Assembly: GCA_029879665.1 (NCBI GenBank)
Contig: JAOUPW010000125.1
Location: 1-6,329, forward strand
DNA length: 6,329 nucleotides
DNA from: Rhodospirillales bacterium
GTDB lineage: Bacteria > Pseudomonadota > Alphaproteobacteria > Rhodospirillales > JAOUPW01
Direction of reading: 5' to 3'
The stretch's first letter is position 1. Each line of letters opens with the position of its first letter. The position numbers and the translations under genes were made by a program. Below, one piece after another: positions 1 to 6,329 of the stretch. The notes beneath the pieces are model-generated. The model had not been told where the DNA came from, searched no databases, and saw only the letters and a list, made by a program, of their open reading frames with translations.

Positions 1-1
1 G

Positions 2-478
2 TCTAACGCCGCGTTCCTGAACGCGATTCAGGTGGAACGCAACGTCATGTTCATGATCCTGACCCTGATCATCCTGGTCGCCGCCCTCAATATCATTTCA
101 AGCATGATCATGCTGGTGAAAGACAAGAGCCGGGATATCGCCATCCTGCGCACCATGGGCGCGACCCGGGGCATGATCATGCGCATTTTCTTTATATCGG
201 GCGCCAGTATTGGAATCCTGGGCACCATCGCCGGCTTCACCCTGGGGCTTAGTTTTTCCCTGAATATCGAAACCATCCGGCAGTGGATTCAGGGGTTGAT
301 CGGGACGGATCTCTTCGCGGCGGAAATTTATTTCCTGACCAAATTACCGGCCAAGGTGGACCCGTCGGAAGTGACCGCGATCGTGATCATGGGGCTGGCC
401 CTGTCTTTCCTCGCGACATTGTATCCGTCATGGCGGGCGGCGCGACTCGACCCCGCGGAAGCGTTGCGAAATGAATAA
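2..478 (+). CDS. Lipoprotein-releasing ABC transporter permease, LolC/LolE family (3' part only)
   Basis: Partial gene: the open frame runs from base 2 to a TAA at 476-478 with no stop, giving 158 residues of the C-terminal part. The start codon lies left of the window; the GTG at 32 is an internal valine. The family sits in the inner membrane and, with LolD, releases lipoproteins to LolA. Visible: a hydrophobic helix at fragment residues about 16-38 ([18 protein letters not shown]), then the cytoplasmic coupling segment [18 protein letters not shown] at about 40-57, which contacts the ATPase in this fold. Two further hydrophobic helices follow (around [18 protein letters not shown] and [17 protein letters not shown]), and the tail [15 protein letters not shown] is typical of Lol/MacB-type permeases. 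The gene overlaps lolD by 8 bases. The C-terminal part alone does not separate LolC from LolE, and many alphaproteobacteria carry a single such permease, so no symbol is given. Family assignment is confident. Confidence 0.95.
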   Translation, partial: SNAAFLNAIQVERNVMFMILTLIILVAALNIISSMIMLVKDKSRDIAILRTMGATRGMIMRIFFISGASIGILGTIAGFTLGLSFSLNIETIRQWIQGLIGTDLFAAEIYFLTKLPAKVDPSEVTAIVIMGLALSFLATLYPSWRAARLDPAEALRNE

Positions 479-1157
479 TCCGGTTCTTGTACTTGAAGAG
501 ATCCATCGCACCTTCATCCAGGGGCGAAGCAAGCTCGAAGTATTGCGCGGCACCAACCTTCAGGTCGAGGAAGGGGAAATCATCGCGCTGGTCGGACAGT
601 CCGGATCCGGGAAATCCACGTTGCTGCATATCGCGGGGCTGCTTGAACAACCGGATGAGGGCAATGTTTATATTTGCGGAGAAAACTGCAATGAAATGAA
701 CGATGATGACCGGACCCGCCTGAGACGTCACAATATTGGGTTCGTTTATCAATACCATCATTTGCTGCCGGAATTTACCGCTCTTGAAAACGTCGTCATT
801 CCCCAGATCATCGCCGGGCTTGACCGGTCCGAAGCGCGGATGCGGGCTCACGAGCTGCTGGCCTGGCTGAGCTTGTCGGATCGGGAAAGCCACCGGCCGT
901 CCCGCCTGTCCGGCGGCGAACAGCAGCGGGTCGCCATTGCGCGGGCGCTGGCCAACGCGCCCCGGCTTCTGCTGGCGGACGAGCCGACGGGCAATCTTGA
1001 TCCTTCCATCGCCGACGGAGTGTTCGCCGTTCTCATGCAACTTGTCCGCGGCGCCGGACTCGCTGCCGTGATTGCCACCCACAATCACGAACTGGCGTCA
1101 AAAACGGACCGGATCGTCACCCTTGCCGACGGAATCCTGGTTGAAGGAAAGCCGTAA
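471..1157 (+). CDS. lolD: Lipoprotein-releasing ABC transporter ATP-binding protein LolD
   Basis: Complete, 228 residues, the usual LolD length. It is the cytoplasmic ATPase that powers lipoprotein extraction by the LolC/E permease encoded just upstream. All nucleotide-binding motifs are intact: Walker [10 protein letters not shown] (42-50), Q-loop Q94 within [18 protein letters not shown] (a stretch characteristic of LolD rather than a generic ABC ATPase), signature LSGGEQQ (146-152), Walker B LLLADEP with D170 and catalytic E171, D-loop around NLD (175-177), and switch histidine H204. Walker A has Q at the second position, which I regard as a minor variation. The ATG at 471 lies inside the 3' end of the permease gene (ATGAATAA, 8-base overlap), which implies translational coupling and one operon. 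The related MacB and FtsE ATPases are alternatives, but the HHLLPEF motif and the permease partner favour LolD. Confidence 0.96.
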   Translation: MNNPVLVLEEIHRTFIQGRSKLEVLRGTNLQVEEGEIIALVGQSGSGKSTLLHIAGLLEQPDEGNVYICGENCNEMNDDDRTRLRRHNIGFVYQYHHLLPEFTALENVVIPQIIAGLDRSEARMRAHELLAWLSLSDRESHRPSRLSGGEQQRVAIARALANAPRLLLADEPTGNLDPSIADGVFAVLMQLVRGAGLAAVIATHNHELASKTDRIVTLADGILVEGKP

Positions 1158-1222
1158 GACTGAAGACTCCCCTGAGCTTTCTGTTTGTGTTAGATTTAAG
1201 GCAATACTGGGCCAATGATAAT

Positions 1223-1233
1223 AAGGGGGGAGG
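1223..1233 (+). promoter_or_regulatory. Strong purine-rich ribosome binding site of the mipA-like gene
   Basis: AAGGGGGGAGG lies immediately before the ATG at 1236. It matches the anti-Shine-Dalgarno sequence well; the GGAGG end is only 2 bases from the ATG, but the G-run before it offers a pairing register about 5 bases away. Since it falls downstream of the ATG at 1215, it argues that 1236, not 1215, is the true start. Confidence 0.7.
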
Positions 1234-1235
1234 CC

Positions 1236-2267
1236 ATGCGACCCGTACTTTCCGGACTCGTCATAACGTCGGTTATTTTCTGCGCACAGTCTTCACCGGA
1301 GGCTGGGGGCAGAATTTACGACATGACCCCCTTTCTCAACGAACCTCATCCTTTTGCCACAGGTTACTATTCCGCCCGTCCGGCGGCGGACCCTCCGCCG
1401 CCGTCCTATCCGTTCGGGCAACGGCCGCCCGGCGCGGCCTCTGCCTGGCCGCCCACTTCCCCCTCAGGGTCCGTAAACCGGGCACAGCCCGCTGGGCGAC
1501 AGGCCCAGGCCGCCTCATCGCCCGCCGCGGGAAATTCCGCCTCTACGGGCGTCCTGCGACCGGACTGGTCCGTTCTGCTTGGCGCCGGTGTGGGGATGAG
1601 GCCCAGTTACATGGGATCCGATAACCTGGAAGTCGCCGGGCTGCCCATTGTCGATATCCGCTGGCGCGATACGGTGTTTCTTAAAACCAGCGGCGGGATG
1701 ACATCCCGGGTCGGTTTGGGCTTCAACGTGCTCAATCAGCAGGGGTTCAGGATCGGCCCCATGATCGAATATTACATGGGACAGGACACCGGCGACGAGA
1801 TTTCCGGCATGAACGACGTTGACGGCGGCGCTGAAGTGGGCCTCTTTGCCGAATATAATTTTAAGCCCTGGAAAGCCGAGGCCGTTGCCCGTTATGGCGT
1901 CGCCGGCGGCAATGACGGGTTCCTGATGACCGGCGGCCTGACCTGGACAACCAAGCTCGGGCGGGATCTGATCCTGTCGCTCGGCGCCGACGCCAGTTTC
2001 GGCGACGGTAATTACATGGATTCCTATTTCGGGGTGAGCGCCGTCGAAGCCGCCCGCAGCGGATTGGCGCCGTATGATCCCGGTTGGGGGGTGCGGGACG
2101 TCGGCCTGAACCTGAAAATGGTTTATCCCTTCTATGGGAATTTCCGCCTGATCGGCACGGGCCGGTTCAATTATCTGCTGGATGAAGCCGCCGACAGTCC
2201 GGTTGTCGACACGGCGGGTGAGGAAGCGCAGTTCTCCTTCGGTCTCGCCATCGCGTATCAGTTCTGA
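1236..2267 (+). CDS. MipA/OmpV family outer-membrane protein
   Basis: Complete, 343 residues from the ATG at 1236. I preferred this over the in-frame ATG at 1215 because the Shine-Dalgarno sequence lies between them and because translation from 1236 begins directly with an export signal. Residues 1-19 (MRPVLSGLVITSVIFCAQS) look like a signal peptide, with possible cleavage after AQS; Cys16 is not in a convincing lipobox. Residues about 50-108 are rich in Pro, Ala, Ser and Gly (for example DPPPPSYP, AWPPTSPSGS), probably a disordered linker. From about 110 comes the barrel domain with family hallmarks: GAGVGMRPSYMGSDN, a GLPIVDIRWRD segment, DVDGGAEVGLFAEY, YFGVSAVEAARSGL (264-277), ADSPVV, and a terminal aromatic residue in IAYQF, as expected for Bam-assembled barrels. 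E. coli MipA binds the lytic transglycosylase MltA and PBP1B; whether this homologue does so is unknown. It follows lolD by 78 bases, in which I found no clear promoter or terminator. Confidence 0.9.
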   Translation: MRPVLSGLVITSVIFCAQSSPEAGGRIYDMTPFLNEPHPFATGYYSARPAADPPPPSYPFGQRPPGAASAWPPTSPSGSVNRAQPAGRQAQAASSPAAGNSASTGVLRPDWSVLLGAGVGMRPSYMGSDNLEVAGLPIVDIRWRDTVFLKTSGGMTSRVGLGFNVLNQQGFRIGPMIEYYMGQDTGDEISGMNDVDGGAEVGLFAEYNFKPWKAEAVARYGVAGGNDGFLMTGGLTWTTKLGRDLILSLGADASFGDGNYMDSYFGVSAVEAARSGLAPYDPGWGVRDVGLNLKMVYPFYGNFRLIGTGRFNYLLDEAADSPVVDTAGEEAQFSFGLAIAYQF

Positions 2268-2415
2268 AGCGGCCTATTCCAAAGGCGCCCGATTCGGTCT
2301 AAATCGTGCTCCCGGAGTGTGTTGTGGATACTTTTTCCCCCGATCTTTCATTGATTTGGCCTTAAACAGGCGATGAAGGGCTGACACGCGCCCGTCCTTG
2401 TGGAATCCTTTATCC

Positions 2416-5400
2416 ATGTCCCACGCTGAATTTGTCCATCTCCGCGTTCACACCGCTTATTCCCTCCTGGAAGGGGCGATTCCGGTCAAGGAACTGGTTT
2501 CCTTATGCCGGGGCTTGCGGATTCCCGCCGTCGCCATGACCGACACCAACAACCTGTTCGGCGCCCTCGAATTTTCCCAGGCGGCCGCCGAAGCCGGCAT
2601 TCAGCCGATTATCGGATGTCAGCTGAGCATCGCCCGTGAAAGTACGGGGGAACCCCGTTCAGGCGCACTCGCCGCAAAAGAACCCCAAACAGATCCGATC
2701 GTTCTGTTGGTTCAAAATGATACGGGATACCGTAACTTGCTAAAGCTGCTGTCGCAGTCGTACCTGGGCCATGATGATGCTTCCGACCCGTGCGCAACGC
2801 TCTCCGATCTTGAACAGCATAACGCCGGATTGATCGCCCTTACCGGCGGTCCCCACGGCCCCGTCGGGCGCCTGTTGGCGGACGGGCAGGGCGATGCCGC
2901 CGAAGCCTTGCTTATGCGCTTGGCGTCGATTTTTCCCGGGCGGCTTTACGTCGAATTGATGCGTCACGGCATGGCGAAGGAAAAAGCGGTAGAGGCGTCC
3001 TTTCTGGATCTTGCCTATAAACACGATCTGCCGCTGGTCGCCACCAACGAAGTCTTTTATCCCTCGCGCGACATGTTCGAAGCCCATGACGCCCTGATCT
3101 GCGTTGCCGAAAGCACCTATGTTTCCGAAACGGACCGAAAGCAGCTTTCGCCCGAACATTATTTGAAAAGCGCCGAAGAAATGAGGGCGCTTTTCGCCGA
3201 CCTTCCCGAGGCCGTTGACAATACCTTGGTGATTGCCCGCCGCTGCGCCTACATGGTGCGGAAGATCGATCCCATCCTCCCGCCCTATGACTGCGGCGAG
3301 GGAAGAACGGAAGAAGACGAACTGCGCGAACAATCCCGACAAGGTCTTGAAAATAGATTGTTGAACCAAGTTTATGCGCCGGGCATGAATGATAAGGAAA
3401 AAGAAAAAACCGCGCGGCCGTATCGGGAACGGTTGGAATACGAACTCGATGTCATAACCAAAATGGGTTTCCCCGGTTATTTTCTGATCGTTGCGGATTT
3501 CATCAAGTGGTCGAAAAATCATAACATTCCGGTAGGGCCGGGGCGCGGTTCCGGCGCCGGCTCGGTGGCCGCCTGGGCATTGACGATTACCGATCTCGAT
3601 CCTTTGCGATTTGGCCTTCTGTTTGAAAGATTTCTCAATCCCGAGCGCGTCTCCATGCCGGATTTCGATATTGATTTCTGTCAGGAACGCCGCGATGAGG
3701 TGATCCGGTACGTGCAAGGAAAGTATGGCCGCGATCATGTCGCCCAGATCATTACCTTCGGGAAGCTTCAGGCCCGTGCCGTGCTGCGGGATGTCGGGCG
3801 CGTTCTGCAAATCCCATATGGTTATGTGGACAAGATCTGTAAGCTGGTTCCCAACAATCCCGCAGATCCGGTTACCCTTGATCAGGCCATCAAGGCCGAA
3901 CCCCAGATGCGGGAAATGATCAATGCCGACGAAACCATCGGGCGACTGGTGGATATTTCAAAGAAGCTCGAAGGGCTTTATCGACATGCCTCGACCCATG
4001 CAGCGGGTGTGGTCATCGGCGACCGTCCGCTGGATGAACTGATCCCGCTTTACCGCGATCCCCGTTCGGATATGCCGGTTACCGGGTTCAATATGAAGTA
4101 CGTCGAAATGGCCGGGCTGGTGAAATTCGATTTTCTTGGCCTCAAGACCCTGACCGTTCTGTCCAACGCCCTGGAATTGATCCGGGAACGGGGGGAGACC
4201 GTCGATCTGTTGACTATTCCCCTGGATGATCCCGCCACCTTCGAAATGCTTGGCCGCGCGGATACCATCGGCGTGTTCCAGCTTGAAAGTTCGGGAATGC
4301 GGGATGTTCTGCGCAAGCTGCGTCCGGATACGTTTGAAGACATCATCGCCGTCGTCGCGCTTTATCGTCCCGGCCCGATGGACAATATACCCAGCTATAT
4401 CCGCCGTAAACACGGCGAGGAAGAGCCGGATTATCTGTATCCGAACTTGGAGGGAATCCTCAAGGAAACCTTCGGCATCATGATTTACCAGGAACAGGTG
4501 ATGCAGATCGCACAGGAATTATCCGGTTATAGTCTCGGAAACGCCGACCTGTTGCGCCGGGCCATGGGCAAAAAGATTCAAAAGGAGATGGACGAACAAC
4601 GCCAGTTGTTTGTCGATGGCGCAAAGGCCAAGGGCGTGCCCGAGCAGAAGGCTTCGGATATTTTCGACCAGGTCGCCAAGTTCGCCGGCTATGGATTCAA
4701 CAAGTCCCACGCCGCTGCATATGCGCTGGTCGCATACCAGACAGCCTACCTCAAAGCCAATTTTCCGGTCGAATTCATGGCGGCGTCGATGACTCTGGAT
4801 TTGGGCAATACGGACAAGTTGAACGTGTTCCGTCAGGAACTCACTCGAATGGAAATTCCCCTGCTGCCCCCGAACATCAACGCCTCCGGCTTTCATTTTA
4901 CCGTGGAACGGAAAAAACCCGATGAAAAAGGCGCCATCCGCTATGCCTTGGCGGCGGTAAAGAATGTGGGCGAGGGGGCCATGTCTTCGCTGGTTGAAGA
5001 AAGGAATGAAAACGGTTCCTTCAAGGACATCATGGATTTCCTGAACCGCATGGATGTTCACGCCGTCAACAAGCGCCAACTTGAAAATCTTATCCGCGCC
5101 GGTGCGTTTGACCACATCAATTCCAATCGTAAGCAGTTGTTTGAAAGTGTTGAAGTCCTGCTGCGTCATGCCAGTGCGGCGGCCAACGACCGTAACAGCG
5201 ACCAGATCGGCCTGTTCGGGGGCGAAGAACATCCCGCGCCCGCGATTTCCTTGCAGCAGACTTCCGATTGGCCGTCGCTGGAGCGTTTGAAGGAGGAATT
5301 CGACGCCATCGGCTTTTATCTTTCCGCTCATCCCCTGGACGGTTACGGTCAGAGCCTGAAACGGGTCAAGGCGATCCTGTCCGCCGAAGTTCTAGCCGAA

Positions 5401-5886
5401 GGCCGGTCCGGTCCGGTCAATCTCGCCGGAACGGTAATCGCCAAAAAGGAACGCACTTCGGGTAAAGGCAACCGCTATGCCTTTGTGCAGCTGACCGATA
5501 CCTCCGGTGTGTTTGAAATCACCGTTTTTTCCGAACTTCTGTCTTCCTGTCGTGAAATCCTGGAACCTGGGAATTCCCTTTTCATCCGTGCCAGTGCGGA
5601 TTTTGGCGAAGACCGGCCGCGCATTATCGCCCAGGGGATCGAACCCTTGGATAAAGTTGCCGCCCGCGCCGCCGCCGGCCTCAGGGTTTATGTCGATGAA
5701 ATTAAGCCACTCCCCACATTGGTTGAAACGCTGACACAAAAAGGGCGCGGTAAGGTGACGCTGGTTTCCCGGCTCGATCGGGAGACCGAAGTGGAAATCG
5801 CCCTGCCGGGTGGCTATGCCATATCCGAAGATGTTTTGAGAACGTTGAAATCGACTCCCGGCATCCTGGACGTTCAGGAATTTTAA
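2416..5886 (+). CDS. dnaE: DNA polymerase III alpha subunit (replicative polymerase)
   Basis: Complete, 1156 residues from the ATG at 2416. The TTG at 2398 is in frame, but the protein start MSHAEFVHLRVH matches the typical DnaE N-terminus. Domains in order: PHP (about 1-275), with several metal-site positions substituted; polymerase palm with GPGRGSGAGS (374-383) and catalytic aspartates D416 and D418 in PDFDIDF plus D572 in VKFDFLGL; fingers with ALYRPGPM and GYGFNKSHAAAYAL (from 758); tandem helix-hairpin-helix region near 840-910; clamp-binding motif QIGLF (930-934); OB-fold (about 1000-1080); and a C-terminal tau-binding-like region. Length, clamp motif and C-terminus indicate the replicative DnaE1 form, not the mutagenic DnaE2 form. 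Upstream is a 148-base gap; only a weak Shine-Dalgarno (GGA, 2402-2404) is visible. It acts in the cytoplasmic replisome; PHP erosion implies that proofreading relies on a separate DnaQ. Confidence 0.98.
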   Translation: MSHAEFVHLRVHTAYSLLEGAIPVKELVSLCRGLRIPAVAMTDTNNLFGALEFSQAAAEAGIQPIIGCQLSIARESTGEPRSGALAAKEPQTDPIVLLVQNDTGYRNLLKLLSQSYLGHDDASDPCATLSDLEQHNAGLIALTGGPHGPVGRLLADGQGDAAEALLMRLASIFPGRLYVELMRHGMAKEKAVEASFLDLAYKHDLPLVATNEVFYPSRDMFEAHDALICVAESTYVSETDRKQLSPEHYLKSAEEMRALFADLPEAVDNTLVIARRCAYMVRKIDPILPPYDCGEGRTEEDELREQSRQGLENRLLNQVYAPGMNDKEKEKTARPYRERLEYELDVITKMGFPGYFLIVADFIKWSKNHNIPVGPGRGSGAGSVAAWALTITDLDPLRFGLLFERFLNPERVSMPDFDIDFCQERRDEVIRYVQGKYGRDHVAQIITFGKLQARAVLRDVGRVLQIPYGYVDKICKLVPNNPADPVTLDQAIKAEPQMREMINADETIGRLVDISKKLEGLYRHASTHAAGVVIGDRPLDELIPLYRDPRSDMPVTGFNMKYVEMAGLVKFDFLGLKTLTVLSNALELIRERGETVDLLTIPLDDPATFEMLGRADTIGVFQLESSGMRDVLRKLRPDTFEDIIAVVALYRPGPMDNIPSYIRRKHGEEEPDYLYPNLEGILKETFGIMIYQEQVMQIAQELSGYSLGNADLLRRAMGKKIQKEMDEQRQLFVDGAKAKGVPEQKASDIFDQVAKFAGYGFNKSHAAAYALVAYQTAYLKANFPVEFMAASMTLDLGNTDKLNVFRQELTRMEIPLLPPNINASGFHFTVERKKPDEKGAIRYALAAVKNVGEGAMSSLVEERNENGSFKDIMDFLNRMDVHAVNKRQLENLIRAGAFDHINSNRKQLFESVEVLLRHASAAANDRNSDQIGLFGGEEHPAPAISLQQTSDWPSLERLKEEFDAIGFYLSAHPLDGYGQSLKRVKAILSAEVLAEGRSGPVNLAGTVIAKKERTSGKGNRYAFVQLTDTSGVFEITVFSELLSSCREILEPGNSLFIRASADFGEDRPRIIAQGIEPLDKVAARAAAGLRVYVDEIKPLPTLVETLTQKGRGKVTLVSRLDRETEVEIALPGGYAISEDVLRTLKSTPGILDVQEF

Positions 5887-5904
5887 TCGGTATTCGTACG
5901 GATT
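5885..5904 (+). terminator. Possible weak hairpin terminator after dnaE
   Basis: AATCGGTA (5885-5892) and TACGGATT (5897-5904) form an inverted repeat with one G-G mismatch around a TTCG loop, and the right arm runs into TTTTT (5903-5907). The layout resembles a small intrinsic terminator. However, the stem is short, AT-rich and broken by the mismatch, so at best it would be weak. It overlaps the dnaE stop codon and precedes the next gene by about ten bases, so partial read-through into that gene is likely. Confidence 0.3.
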
Positions 5905-5916
5905 TTTCAGCCGCCC

Positions 5917-6329
5917 ATGAATGACGATGCATCCACCAAGCCGGGATCGATTCTGATCACTGGGCACGATATCGGGATCGCCGTCGGCATGCCCTTTCTG
6001 GCGATGACGGCGTGGCTGCTTCCGCAACGAACATGGCAAGCCTTTGCAAGAGCCATTGCTCCTTTTCTGGGGGCGGCTTTGTCCCGCAACCCTCGTGAAA
6101 TTAAATCATGCGTCGGGCGCATCGCTGGATCGCGGACTATGCCCTTGTCTCCGCAAGAAATAGCAAAAGAACTGGTGGCCTGCGAGATTCAGAAAAACTT
6201 TCAGACCATGCGCGATTATCTGCCCTGGCGCTGGCGGCCGCGGATCACGCTGAAGGGGAATGAGAACATTCAGGCGGCGCTGGCGGCGGGAAAGGGGGTT
6301 ATTGTCTGGGACACTCATTTTTATTTTGC
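5917..6329 (+). CDS. LpxL/HtrB-like lysophospholipid acyltransferase (5' part only)
   Basis: An open frame from ATG 5917 runs without a stop off the right edge; 137 complete codons are visible. The N-terminal layout fits the lipid A / lysophospholipid acyltransferase family. A hydrophobic, amphipathic segment comes first (DIGIAVGMPFLAMTAWLLP, about 18-36), followed by a basic helical region containing SRNPREIKS. A region with the pattern CEIQKNFQTMRDYL is next, then ITLKGNENIQAALAAGKG leading into VIVWDTHFYF, which aligns with the family's GxENLxxALxxGKGVIxxxxHF block. H134 would be the catalytic histidine of the HX4D/E motif; the acidic partner lies outside the window. Such enzymes transfer acyl chains from acyl-ACP to lipid A precursors or lysophospholipids at the inner membrane. 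The match is divergent (WDTHFYF rather than the usual HFGNWE), so the substrate is uncertain. There is no good Shine-Dalgarno before 5917. It lies 30 bases after dnaE, in the same frame and possibly co-transcribed. Confidence 0.7.
   Translation, partial: MNDDASTKPGSILITGHDIGIAVGMPFLAMTAWLLPQRTWQAFARAIAPFLGAALSRNPREIKSCVGRIAGSRTMPLSPQEIAKELVACEIQKNFQTMRDYLPWRWRPRITLKGNENIQAALAAGKGVIVWDTHFYF

Noticed and set aside
387..1088. Long - strand open frame (233 codons) opposite lolD
   Set aside because: It lies antisense to a gene with every ABC ATPase motif intact. Its translation shows no recognisable family and reflects the codon bias of the + strand gene.
1195..1222. Sigma-70-like promoter for the mipA-like gene (TTTAAG then GATAAT, 16-base spacing)
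   Set aside because: The -10 resembles consensus, but transcription would start at about 1228, inside the ribosome binding site, leaving no usable leader.
1215..1235. ATG at 1215 as start of the mipA-like gene
   Set aside because: The Shine-Dalgarno sequence lies downstream of it, and the seven extra residues would put charged residues before an otherwise normal signal peptide.
1187..1624. + strand frame of 145 codons overlapping the mipA-like gene start
   Set aside because: Arg-rich out-of-frame translation of the GC-rich linker region; the overlapping frame has a signal peptide and clear family barrel.
2290..2306. Hairpin CGATT/AATCG as terminator after the mipA-like gene
   Set aside because: The stem is only 5 base pairs with a 7-base loop and no T-tract follows.
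2322..2351. Sigma-70-like promoter for dnaE (TTGTGG then TTTCAT, 18-base spacing)
   Set aside because: Only three of six and four of six consensus bases match; such matches are frequent by chance.
2740..3810. Long - strand open frame (356 codons) opposite dnaE
   Set aside because: Antisense shadow of the conserved dnaE coding sequence; no ribosome binding site or family resemblance. The 4519-5331 and 5392-6039 - strand frames are rejected for the same reason.

Overview
The window reads as a stretch of conserved housekeeping chromosome from a moderately GC-rich Gram-negative bacterium, most likely an alphaproteobacterium. Three things point there: the protein-level match of the LolC/E, LolD and DnaE sequences to alphaproteobacterial-type family members, the neighbourhood of lol transporter genes next to dnaE (a linkage I recall from alphaproteobacterial genomes but could not check here), and outer-membrane genes (a MipA/OmpV barrel and a lipid-A-type acyltransferase), which require a double membrane. 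I cannot name a genus. All five genes are on the + strand.

Layout: (1) 2-478, the 3' end of a lolC/lolE-type permease gene, entering from the left edge; (2) 471-1157, lolD, its ATPase partner, overlapping the permease gene by 8 bases; (3) a 78-base gap, then 1236-2267, a secreted MipA/OmpV-family outer-membrane protein with a proline/alanine-rich N-terminal linker; (4) a 148-base gap, then 2416-5886, an intact dnaE for the DNA polymerase III alpha subunit; (5) a 30-base gap with a small imperfect hairpin, then 5917 to the right edge, the 5' part of a lysophospholipid (LpxL/HtrB-like) acyltransferase gene, cut by the window end just after its catalytic histidine.

Functional theme: LolC/E and LolD form the inner-membrane ABC machine that extracts mature lipoproteins and hands them to the periplasmic chaperone LolA. 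The MipA-like protein and the acyltransferase also concern the cell envelope. dnaE is the odd one out functionally: it is the replicative polymerase.

I saw no mobile element, CRISPR array, tRNA, rRNA or defence system, and no gene appears broken. I did not find a previously undescribed system. The points most worth a second look are the mipA-like gene sitting between lolD and dnaE, the divergent truncated acyltransferase, and the eroded metal site of the DnaE PHP domain.
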